Source: Fontivita pretiosa (GTDB lineage: Bacteria > Planctomycetota > Phycisphaerae > Tepidisphaerales > Tepidisphaeraceae). From it: a stretch of 64,000 nt of DNA. The notes beneath the pieces are model-generated. The model was not told where the DNA came from. It saw only the letters and a program-made list of their open reading frames with translations, and did not search any database. How positions within the stretch are numbered: position 1 is the first letter of the stretch; every line of letters starts with the position of its first letter. Of this stretch, positions 25,569-32,973 are shown piece by piece. Made by a program: the position numbers and the translations under genes. The stretch covers positions 186,001-250,000 of the forward strand of contig NZ_CP191258.1 in the NCBI RefSeq assembly GCF_050410795.1, written 5' to 3'.

Positions 25569-26246
25569 ATGACCAAGTACATTCAGGGAGTCTTTCTGAT
25601 GTGCGCCATGAGCCTTTTCGGCGGCGCGAGCTGCGCCAAGCCTTCCCACGCCGCCTCGGAACTGCCCCAGCCACAGACCGACCTGCCCACGACGCAGCCC
25701 GGCGCCACCGCCACCGCCGTCTTCGCCGGTGGCTGCTTCTGGTGCACCGAGGCGGTGTTCGAGCAGCTAAACGGCGTGATCGACGTGGTCAGCGGCTACG
25801 CCGGCGATACCCGTGAAAATGCCGACTACGAGAAAGTCAGCTCCGGCCAAACCAGACATGCCGAAGCCATCCAGATCACCTACGACCCTTCGAAGATCAC
25901 CTATGGGCAGCTCCTGCGCGTCTTTTTCGCCACGCACGACCCGACCACCAAAGATCGCCAGGGTCCGGACTGGGGCCGGCAGTATCGCTCTGCGATCTTC
26001 TACGCCAATGATGAGCAGAAGCGTGTCGCCGAGGCGTACATCAAGCAGCTCAGCGAGGCCAGGGTCTTTGCCGCTCCGATCGTCACGACGGTGGAGCCTC
26101 TGGGTGCGGGCTTCTTCCCCGCCGAACAGTATCACCAGGACTTCGTCAAACTGCATCCGGATCATCCGTACGTCGTTCAGAACGCACTGCCGAAGGTACA
26201 GAAGCTGAAGCAGAAGTTTGCCGAGCAGATCAAGTCCGAGCGATAG
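25569..26246 (+). CDS. msrA: Exported peptide-methionine (S)-S-oxide reductase
   Basis: The predicted protein has 225 residues: an N-terminal signal-like segment (MTKYIQGVFLMCAMSLFGGASC) with a Cys22 that could be lipidated, though the -3 position is not ideal, then the MsrA domain. The catalytic motif GCFWC (Cys56-Cys59) lies in 'AGGCFWCTEAVFEQLNGV', followed by 'SGYAGG'-type 'SGYAGDTRENADYEKVSSGQTRHAEA'. It reduces the S-epimer of methionine sulfoxide in oxidised proteins; the export signal places it in the periplasm. hflX lies divergently 124 bases away. Confidence 0.92.
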   Translation: MTKYIQGVFLMCAMSLFGGASCAKPSHAASELPQPQTDLPTTQPGATATAVFAGGCFWCTEAVFEQLNGVIDVVSGYAGDTRENADYEKVSSGQTRHAEAIQITYDPSKITYGQLLRVFFATHDPTTKDRQGPDWGRQYRSAIFYANDEQKRVAEAYIKQLSEARVFAAPIVTTVEPLGAGFFPAEQYHQDFVKLHPDHPYVVQNALPKVQKLKQKFAEQIKSER

Positions 26247-26261
26247 TTCGCCGGCAAGTTT

Positions 26262-26352
26262 GCGGTTTAGCTCAGTGGAGCAGGCGCCTGTACATCACGG
26301 CCGGCTTGCAGTGCGGTGATGGCTCGCACGAGCCGGACGCTCGTGATACCGC
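26262..26352 (+). other. tRNA-like, strongly folded sequence (not a functional tRNA call)
   Basis: GCGGTTTAGCTCAGTGG looks like the 5' end of a tRNA, and the 3' end ATACCGC can pair with it (one mismatch), preceded by a 6-bp stem CACGAG/CTCGTG with a 7-base loop. However the loop lacks TTC, the D loop is too short and no anticodon arm can be drawn in the middle. Two mutually exclusive hairpins (GGCTCG/CGAGCC at 26321-26334 and CACGAG/CTCGTG at 26327-26345) suggest a structured leader or decayed tRNA instead. Confidence 0.3.
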
Positions 26353-26552
26353 AAGGGCGGATCTGGAAAATCGCCAGTCAGACTCCAGCCGGCAATGGCG
26401 CTGGCGCACCGCGGCGCTGCGGCAAGTCAGCACATATCCGCGCGATCCCCGGAATTTCCTTGCACTATGTGACGTCCGAAGGATAATCAGCCTTCGCATT
26501 TCCAACTTGCGTGTGCGTCCCTTCGCGCGTTTTCAGGGAAGAGAGGACCAAT
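26353..26552. other. 5' leader of the protease gene
   Basis: No gene is seen. The segment continues the folded stretch at 26262 and ends in a good ribosome site (AGAGGA) before ATG 26553. No recognisable promoter was assigned. Confidence 0.4.
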
Positions 26553-29423
26553 ATGGCAGCGCTTCGCCGGATCGGATTGGGCGGTCGGTCACGGAGGCTC
26601 TCGGGGCGTTCATCGCAGGCCGATTCAGGCCTGTATCAGGGCGAGGCGCTGGAGCGACGAATGCTACTGAGCGTAGCGGTCGGGCACGATCTGCCCGTCG
26701 TGCCATTGCCGGATGGCCAGTCACCACCGTCCGTCGTAGACGACGCCACGGCGCAACAGATCGTTGAATTCGACCTGGCCACACGCACGCCGAGCATCCG
26801 GGCAAATCCCAGCACAGCGTCGGCAAAAGCCTCAGGCGGCGGCTACACCCCGGGCAACAGCGGCGCCGAGCTGGGCGTTTCCCTGCTGGGTCCGCCGGCG
26901 CCGGAGCAGCCCGGCCCCCAGGAGGCCACCGGCGCGCCCGGGTACATCTTCCCTCCCGATGGCCGCAGCCGCGTTGCTAACTCGGCGTTGACGACCTTCC
27001 CCTGGCGAACCATCGGTCGACTGTGGGTGCTCTGGCCCAACGGTTCCGAGAGCGCCTGCACCGCCGCCATGATCGGCCCGCGACATCTCTTCACCGCCGG
27101 GCACTGCATCTACGACGCCTCCAGGGGTGGGTGGGCCAGCCAGGCCTACTTCTCCGCCGGCCAGGACGGCTTCCGCATCAACGATCCCTACTGGAGCAAC
27201 ACCGACTTCAAACGCAGCGACTACCAGTACTACGGCGAGGCCCGCGCCACCTACTTCCGTTCCTACGTCGGCTGGACCAGCAGCGGCGACTGGAACTACG
27301 ACATGGCCTTCGTCACCCTTGACCGCAACATCGGCAACTACACCGGCTGGATGGGCTATGGCTGGAACAATGACGACAACTTCTTCCAGAACCTGCTGAT
27401 GAACACGGCGGGATATCCCGGCGATCTGACCCCCAACGAGCTGGACATGTATCACGTCGCCGACCAGATCACCTCCGTCAATACCCTGAATCTCCAATCC
27501 AACCGGATCGACATCTGGCCGGGGCAGAGCGGCAGCCCCGTGTGGTATTACGACGGAACCAACCGCTACATGTACGCCACGGTCTCCTCGCAATGGACTG
27601 ATGGCAGCGGCAACCCGATCTACAACCAGTTCACGCGGATGAATCAGCAGCGCTACGACAACATCAACCAGTACAAGATCGATGACGGCGCCGTCACCGA
27701 CTATCCAGACCTGGTCGATTACGACGAGTGGTTCAATTCCAACTTCGCCTTCCACACCAGCTCGATTCAGCGTGGCGGACAGATCAACATCACCAGCTAC
27801 GTCCGCAATGTCGGCACGGCTTCGGCTGGCTCCTTCTACGTCAACTTCTACCTGTCCACCAACAACATCATCAGCACCGGCGATACGCTGCTGGGATCCG
27901 CCAGCGTCGCGTCGATCAGCCCCTTCAGTTGGGCCACCACCGCCTGGACCGGGAATGTCCCCACCCATATTACGCCTGGAACCTATTACCTGGGCTACAT
28001 CATCGATGCGGGTAACAGCCAGTCGGAATTCGTCGAATACAACAACACCCGCCTGATCCCCGGAACGCTCAGCATCACCGCCATCAGCCCCGACCGCTTC
28101 GAGGCCAACAATTCGCTGGCCACCGCCACCAATTTCGGCACGATTGGCGGCACGCGACTCGAATCTGGACTTACCATCCATGAGCCGGGCAACGGCGACT
28201 ACTACCGCTTTACCGCCGGCGCCGCAGGAACCCTCTCGGTCAATCTCTCCTTCAGCCACGCCCAGGGAGATGTCGATGTGCAGTTGCTCAATGCCGCCGG
28301 CACTTACCTGACTGGCTCGGGCAGCACCACCGACAACGAAAGCTTCACCTATCCCGTCTCCGCCGCCACGACCTATTACGTGTATGTCTATGGTTACGCC
28401 AGCGCGCTCAATCCCGGCTACAGCCTGAGCATCACCGCCCCCGCAGTTCCACCGGATCGCTTCGAGCCAAACGATTCGCTGGCCACCCCATACAACTTCG
28501 GCTCGCTGCTCACACGATCCGAAGCCGGGCTTTCCATCCATGCTCCCGGCAACGACGACTATTACCTGTTCACGCCCGGCGTCACCGGCAGGCTCGATGT
28601 GTCGCTGGCCTTCCTTCATCTCAACGGCGACATCGACGTGGTCCTGCGCGACACCGCCGGCAACTTCCTGGGCGGCTCTGGCGGCGTCGTCGATGGCGAG
28701 AGCTTCTCCGCCAACGTCCTGGCCGCACAGCAATATGTCCTGCACGTCTATGGCTACGCCGGCGCGATCAATGTCGATTACTCGATGAGCCTTAACGTCG
28801 TCGCCGTGCCCACCGTTCTGACGCAAGGCTTCCACTACCTCACCGCGCCGCAGCGACTCACCTATCAGTTCAGTGAGAACGTCTCGGCCAGTCTTTCCAC
28901 CGCCGACCTGACCCTCCAGAACCTCACGACCTCCACCACGGTGCCTGCCGGCAACGTCGCGCTCAGCTACAATGCCGCCACCAACACCGCCACCTTCACC
29001 TTCCCCGGATATCCGGGCGGCATTCTGCCCAATGGAAACTATCGCGCCACGCTGCTGGCCGCGGGGATCACCAACTCCTCCGGCACGCCCATGAGCGGCA
29101 ACGTCGTCACCGACTTTTTCGCTCTCGCCGGCGACGCCAACCGCGACCGCATCGTCAACGTCCGCGATCTGTCGATCCTCACCGCCAACTGGCAGCAGTC
29201 TGGGCGCGATTTTTCCCAGGCCGACTTCAACTACGACACCGTCGTCAATCGGCTTGACCTGGACCTGCTGGCGATGAACTGGCAGGCCGCCCTGCCGATC
29301 CCCGCCAGCCCACCGCCGCTTGGCAGTCCTCTGCGAATCCCCGAGTCGCCCAAGCGCCTCACCGCCCCGCTGTTCAGCGCCGAGCGAATCGCCGAAGATG
29401 AGCTGGTGACAGTGCCGGGCTGA
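26553..29423 (+). CDS. Large secreted trypsin-like serine protease with CARDB, PPC and dockerin-like domains
   Basis: The protein has 956 residues. An Arg-rich leader ends in 'EALERRMLLSVAVG', the planctomycete-type export or processing motif. A V8/trypsin-like protease domain (about 145-370) has catalytic His184 (TAGHC), Asp250 (NYDMAF) and Ser326 (GQSGSP). Then come a CARDB-like domain (about 390-505), two PPC-type domains ('PDRFEANNSLATA' and 'PDRFEPNDSLATP'), an Ig-like Big_5 segment and a dockerin-like pair of calcium loops ('GDANRDRIVNVRDLSIL', 'DFNYDTVVNRLDLDLL'). It is probably cell-surface or secreted; calcium is expected to bind the dockerin-like part. AGAGGA precedes the ATG. Confidence 0.9.
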   Translation: MAALRRIGLGGRSRRLSGRSSQADSGLYQGEALERRMLLSVAVGHDLPVVPLPDGQSPPSVVDDATAQQIVEFDLATRTPSIRANPSTASAKASGGGYTPGNSGAELGVSLLGPPAPEQPGPQEATGAPGYIFPPDGRSRVANSALTTFPWRTIGRLWVLWPNGSESACTAAMIGPRHLFTAGHCIYDASRGGWASQAYFSAGQDGFRINDPYWSNTDFKRSDYQYYGEARATYFRSYVGWTSSGDWNYDMAFVTLDRNIGNYTGWMGYGWNNDDNFFQNLLMNTAGYPGDLTPNELDMYHVADQITSVNTLNLQSNRIDIWPGQSGSPVWYYDGTNRYMYATVSSQWTDGSGNPIYNQFTRMNQQRYDNINQYKIDDGAVTDYPDLVDYDEWFNSNFAFHTSSIQRGGQINITSYVRNVGTASAGSFYVNFYLSTNNIISTGDTLLGSASVASISPFSWATTAWTGNVPTHITPGTYYLGYIIDAGNSQSEFVEYNNTRLIPGTLSITAISPDRFEANNSLATATNFGTIGGTRLESGLTIHEPGNGDYYRFTAGAAGTLSVNLSFSHAQGDVDVQLLNAAGTYLTGSGSTTDNESFTYPVSAATTYYVYVYGYASALNPGYSLSITAPAVPPDRFEPNDSLATPYNFGSLLTRSEAGLSIHAPGNDDYYLFTPGVTGRLDVSLAFLHLNGDIDVVLRDTAGNFLGGSGGVVDGESFSANVLAAQQYVLHVYGYAGAINVDYSMSLNVVAVPTVLTQGFHYLTAPQRLTYQFSENVSASLSTADLTLQNLTTSTTVPAGNVALSYNAATNTATFTFPGYPGGILPNGNYRATLLAAGITNSSGTPMSGNVVTDFFALAGDANRDRIVNVRDLSILTANWQQSGRDFSQADFNYDTVVNRLDLDLLAMNWQAALPIPASPPPLGSPLRIPESPKRLTAPLFSAERIAEDELVTVPG

Positions 29424-29531
29424 ACCCGGCGTGATGGATCTGTGTCGGCGGATGGTGAAAGGATCGCGATCAGCCTGGCAAGTGCTCCACTTCGCGGCCC
29501 GCTGTGCGGTGGACGCGACGTATCCTTTCGC

Positions 29532-29795
29532 ATGCGCGACCTCACCACACCCCGCATCCTCTACCTCAAAGCGATGTTGTTCGTGCTGGGCGGCGTGCTT
29601 GCCTCCACGGGCGTGCTCCTCGAATCGCCCACACTTCGCACCGCTACCCTGCTGTCCATCGCGATTTGGTGCTTCGCTCGCTTCTACTATTATTTCGCGT
29701 TTTACGTGATCGAGAAGTACGTCGATCCGACCTATCGCTTCGCAGGATTGCTGAGCTTGCTCTCGCATATGCTGCGACTGCGGAGAAGGCGATGA
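29532..29795 (+). CDS. Small two-helix membrane protein, unknown function
   Basis: The predicted protein has 87 residues (MRDLTTPRILYLKAMLF...). Two hydrophobic helices ('MLFVLGGVLASTGVLL' and 'TATLLSIAIWCFARFYYYFAFYVIEKY') are followed by a basic tail ending in four Arg. No family is recognised. ATG 29532 follows a plausible upstream gap of 108 bases after the protease stop; a longer frame from 29442 adds an unlikely Gly/Arg-rich stretch. It lies 31 bases from the convergent Nif3 gene. Confidence 0.6.
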   Translation: MRDLTTPRILYLKAMLFVLGGVLASTGVLLESPTLRTATLLSIAIWCFARFYYYFAFYVIEKYVDPTYRFAGLLSLLSHMLRLRRRR

Positions 29796-29826
29796 TCGCC
29801 ACTGACAACCAGAAGATCTCCTGCAC

Positions 29827-30924
29827 CTACCGCAGCGCGAACGGATCGCGATCTTCCTGCGAAAGGATCAGCTTCAATCCCGGCAGGCGGCGGGATAGCT
29901 GCTGCGCAAGACGCCTGAGCACCGCCCGCTCGCTGTTGGAATGCAGCGTGCAGACGACGGTGACACCGGCCCGCGCCGCGCGAAGCGCGTCGTGATGACG
30001 AACCTCGCCGCTGAGGTACAGCTCGGCGTGCTGGGCGATCGCGTCGTTGAGCAGCTCCCCGCAGGCGCCGGCACAGACCGCGGCGCGGGTGATCTCGCCT
30101 TCGGTCGGACCCGCAACCAGCAGATGATCGATGTCCAGCTCGCGCTTGATTCGCTCGAAGATCGCAGCTCGTGGCGTCGGAGGCATGGTTCCGATCCGTC
30201 CCATGCCAACCCCTTCCGGCGCTGCCGCCAGCACGTTCAAATCGAACGCGGGCTCCTCGTACGGATGGTTCTGGCGCAGCGCGCGGATGACGCGATCGAC
30301 GGCATCGATCGGCACGACCGTCTCCAGACGGACCTCCTCGACGCACTCCAGTCGCCCGCGCGTGCCGACGGCTGGCTCGGCGCCCTCCTCAGCGAAAAAT
30401 GTACCTGACCCCTTTGTTCGGAAGCTGCACGAGGAGTAGTTGCCGATGCGTCCGGCGCCGGCGGCGAATAACGCGGCACTGAGCTTCTCCAGGTCCTTCT
30501 CCGGTACAAACGTCACCAGCTTGTACTGCGTGCTCCTGGGTTGCAAGAGTTTCAGCGGCCAACGATCCACCAGCCCCACTGCGTCGGCGAGCATGTCGTT
30601 GGTCCCGCCAGCGGCAACATCCAGCGCCGTGTGCGGCGAATAGATTGCCACCCCGCGTCGGATCGCGTCGAAGATCAACTCGCCCGGCCCCAATGACCTC
30701 ACCCGCTTCAGCGGCTCGAAGATCGGCGGGTGATACGCGATCACCAGATCGCAGCCAAGCGACTGCGCCTCGGCTGCGACCTGCGGCGTGTAGTCGATGG
30801 TCAGGATCGCCGACGCAACCTCCTGCGACGGGTCGCCAACGAGCAGCCCAACGTTATCCCATGACTCGGCGTAGCGAGTCGGTGCGATTTGCTCCAGCGC
30901 GGTTAAAACGTCGCACAGCTTCAT
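29827..30924 (-). CDS. Nif3-like dinuclear metal centre protein with YqfO-type insertion
   Basis: The protein has 365 residues. The N-terminal Nif3 part has 'APTRYAESWDNVGLLVGDP', 'VIAYHPPIFEPLKRV' and 'AIYSPHTALDVAAGGTNDML'; the C-terminal part has 'LYLSGEVRHHDALRA', giving the His residues for two metals. The middle insert ('QYKLVTFVPEKDLEKLSAALFAAGAGRIGNYSSCSF', 'NHPYEEPAFDL') is the CutA-like domain of the YqfO subgroup. The segment RTKGSGTFFA lies in the conserved 'G.GTF' motif but is encoded by a half copy of the genomic hairpin repeat (30394-30421). Function: metal-binding hydrolase-like protein, exact role unknown. ATG 30924 fixes the start; upstream frame extension is rejected. Confidence 0.9.
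   Translation of the reverse strand: MKLCDVLTALEQIAPTRYAESWDNVGLLVGDPSQEVASAILTIDYTPQVAAEAQSLGCDLVIAYHPPIFEPLKRVRSLGPGELIFDAIRRGVAIYSPHTALDVAAGGTNDMLADAVGLVDRWPLKLLQPRSTQYKLVTFVPEKDLEKLSAALFAAGAGRIGNYSSCSFRTKGSGTFFAEEGAEPAVGTRGRLECVEEVRLETVVPIDAVDRVIRALRQNHPYEEPAFDLNVLAAAPEGVGMGRIGTMPPTPRAAIFERIKRELDIDHLLVAGPTEGEITRAAVCAGACGELLNDAIAQHAELYLSGEVRHHDALRAARAGVTVVCTLHSNSERAVLRRLAQQLSRRLPGLKLILSQEDRDPFALR
30394..30421 (-). repeat. Half copy of the hairpin repeat inside the Nif3-like gene
   Basis: On the minus strand the sequence AACAAAGGGGTCAGGTACAT followed by TTTTC matches the loop and right arm of the copy at 55436-55460 (AACAAAGGGGTCGGGAGTCT then TTTTTC) with only a few substitutions. The left arm is absent. 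It is read in frame as part of 'SFRTKGSGTFFAEEG', where the family consensus also has G.GTF. Confidence 0.7.
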
Positions 30925-31307
30925 GCGATCGAAGCATACCGCTGGCATTGCGGGTACGGAACCCCTGCACGGGGCCGGCCGCCCGCCGCGGCTGTGGCCC
31001 GGGCACTTGTCGGATTCCCACGACCTCCGGCTCCGTGGCAACTTTGTCGTTGACTGCGCGGCGTCCGATAATGTACAGTATCTGCCGAGCACATTTGCGT
31101 TCACGTCTTGACGCAATGCATGGTTGACCAAGAGGCGAAGGAGCAAACGAAGGCTGTTCGCGTGACGTGCGCGAGCCAAGGCGCTGCTGTTGCGCGGCGG
31201 GCCCGAGGAACAGGAATCAGCACGGATGGCTGTCGCATGGCTGTGAATTATGTGACGGTACCGTGACGGGGCTTGACGGCGATCACGTCCGCCCGCACGC
31301 TCAGGTC
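30925..31307. other. Divergent promoter region between Nif3-like gene and ispE
   Basis: No gene is supported in these 383 bases. A TTGACT (about 31051) followed 18 bases later by TACAGT is a possible promoter pointing to ispE. Frames extending ispE upstream (from 31167) and Nif3 upstream (to 31179) lack homology. Confidence 0.4.
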
Positions 31308-32315
31308 ATGCCTGAGCATCCTTCACAGCCCCGGAAACGGAAGTTGCTTCTGCGTGCCGCGGCGAAGATCAACCTGCATCTGCGGGTGGCGCCGCCCGAC
31401 GAATCGGGCTATCACCCGCTGATGAGTTGGATGTGTACCGTCGGGCTCTTTGACACGTTAACGATCGAACGGGCCGAAGGTGGCGAGCAGCTCGAGCTGG
31501 CTGGAGCGAATCGCGGAGCGGATGACGCCCTGGTGCATCTGGAATGCGATGACCCTTCGCTGCCGCGAGACAAGACTAACTTGGCCGTACGCGCAGCGAT
31601 GGCGGTGATCGAAGCCCTGCGGAGCGAGCAACAATCACCAGGCCAGTCCTGGCCGCACAACCCAACGCTGCTGCGGATACGCCTTGAGAAGCGGATTCCC
31701 GTGGGCGGCGGGCTGGGCGGGGGAAGCGCCGATGCGGCGCGCGTGCTGCTGGGGTTGAATCGGCTGCTGGATTTGAACTGGCCAATGGACCGGATCAGGG
31801 CAATCGCCGCCACGCTGGGCAGCGACGTACCGTTCTTTCTTGAAGGTCCCAGCAGCGTGGTGAGCGGGCGCGGGCAGGTGGTGCGGCCGTTGCCGCCGCC
31901 CAGGCCGCGATGGGTCGTGCTGGTGCTGCCCGGCTACGGCATCCCCACGCGCGACGTCTACCGCATGTTCGATGAGATGCGGCTGGGTGATCGCCGGGCG
32001 GTTGATGCTCAGCCCGACTGGAACCAGTGGGCCGAACTCTCGGCCGGCCCGCTGATGCAGCGGCTGATCAACGATCTCGAGCCGGCGGCGTTCGCGCTGT
32101 GTCCGCAGCTTGCAACGCTGCGCCAGCAGATCGAGCAGGCGCTGGGGCGGCCCGTACGCATGAGCGGCAGCGGCAGCAGCCTGTTCACGCTTTTCGATAA
32201 ATTCGATGAAGCGCAGGACGCGGTGGCGCGTATTACCAATAGCTGGCCGGTCAGGGCACTGGCGACCACGGTGGCGCCGGAGCCTGACGATGACCTTGCC
32301 GATCGGAGCGACTGA
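31308..32315 (+). CDS. ispE: 4-diphosphocytidyl-2-C-methyl-D-erythritol kinase
   Basis: The protein has 335 residues. It phosphorylates the 2-hydroxyl of CDP-methylerythritol in the non-mevalonate (MEP) isoprenoid pathway. GHMP-kinase motifs are 'RAAAKINLHLRVAPPDESGYHPL' at the N-terminus, the ATP loop 'PVGGGLGGGSADAARVL' and the C-terminal 'VRMSGSGSSLFTLFD'. The start at 31308 leaves a short basic N-terminus before the conserved AKINL; no strong ribosome site is seen. The next gene, spoVG-like, follows after 142 bases. Confidence 0.94.
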   Translation: MPEHPSQPRKRKLLLRAAAKINLHLRVAPPDESGYHPLMSWMCTVGLFDTLTIERAEGGEQLELAGANRGADDALVHLECDDPSLPRDKTNLAVRAAMAVIEALRSEQQSPGQSWPHNPTLLRIRLEKRIPVGGGLGGGSADAARVLLGLNRLLDLNWPMDRIRAIAATLGSDVPFFLEGPSSVVSGRGQVVRPLPPPRPRWVVLVLPGYGIPTRDVYRMFDEMRLGDRRAVDAQPDWNQWAELSAGPLMQRLINDLEPAAFALCPQLATLRQQIEQALGRPVRMSGSGSSLFTLFDKFDEAQDAVARITNSWPVRALATTVAPEPDDDLADRSD

Positions 32316-32457
32316 GCCGCTGACGCCAAACAGCAGGTCGCCGCGCACGCGGCGAACTCGTCCGCGGTGCCGGACTGTCATTCACATCTGCGCCGGCCCG
32401 TTTGCCGACGAGACATCCCACATCTGTTGGGGTTCGTGACAATTGAGGAGCTGGTTT

Positions 32458-32973
32458 ATGCAACTCTCGGAGATTCGCATCAACCTGTGCGGCAACCAGG
32501 GAGGCCGCCTCAAGGCGTTTTGTTCCCTCACATTCGACAACACCTTCGTGGTCCGCGATGTGAAGCTGATCGAAGGCAACGATGGGTTGTTCCTGGCGAT
32601 GCCGTCGCGGAAGCTGTGCGACCGGTGCCGACGTTGCGGGGAAAAGAATCACCTGCGCGCCCGGTTCTGCAATCATTGCGGGGCACGCCTGGACGAGAAC
32701 CGCTACCTGAAGTACCAGAGCGGCAACGGTGCGGCAAGACTGAAGCTGCATGCCGATATCGCTCATCCGATCAACGCCGAATGCCGGCTGGAGCTGGAGC
32801 GACGCGTGCTGCTGGCCTATCAGCAGGAGCTGGAGCGCAGCAAGCAGCCGGGTTACGTCCCGCAGCGGCTGGATCTGGACCTGGTGGATCTGGATGAGCA
32901 CGAGCCGTACGACCCGCACCCGCCGATGCATCTGCGACCGACGGGTACCGACGCGCCGCACACGCATCAGTGA
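32458..32973 (+). CDS. spoVG: SpoVG family protein with a zinc-ribbon insertion
   Basis: The protein has 171 residues; canonical SpoVG has about 85-100. The SpoVG core is split: residues 1-53 ('LSEIRINLCGNQGGRLKAFCSLTFDNTF', 'KLIEGNDGLFLAMPSRK') and about 97-125 ('DIAHPINAECRLELERRVLLAYQ'). Between them, about 54-95, sits a zinc ribbon with Cys54, 57, 60, 71 and 74 (CxxCxxC...CxxC). The C-terminal about 45 residues are acidic then Pro/His-rich. SpoVG is an RNA/DNA-binding regulator of cell division and virulence in Firmicutes. GAGGAG 7 bases before ATG 32458 sets the start. Its 3' end overlaps the convergent radical SAM gene by 7 bases. Confidence 0.85.
   Translation: MQLSEIRINLCGNQGGRLKAFCSLTFDNTFVVRDVKLIEGNDGLFLAMPSRKLCDRCRRCGEKNHLRARFCNHCGARLDENRYLKYQSGNGAARLKLHADIAHPINAECRLELERRVLLAYQQELERSKQPGYVPQRLDLDLVDLDEHEPYDPHPPMHLRPTGTDAPHTHQ

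Noticed and set aside
26262..26352. Functional tRNA
   Set aside because: Acceptor-like ends and a T-arm-like hairpin exist, but the D loop is too short, TTC is missing in the T loop and no anticodon arm can be drawn.
26832..29768. 978-codon open frame on the minus strand opposite the protease gene
   Set aside because: It is antisense to a protein with clear catalytic and domain motifs; the frame is long only because of high GC at third positions, and its translation shows Gly/Val/Asp-rich sequence without any family pattern.
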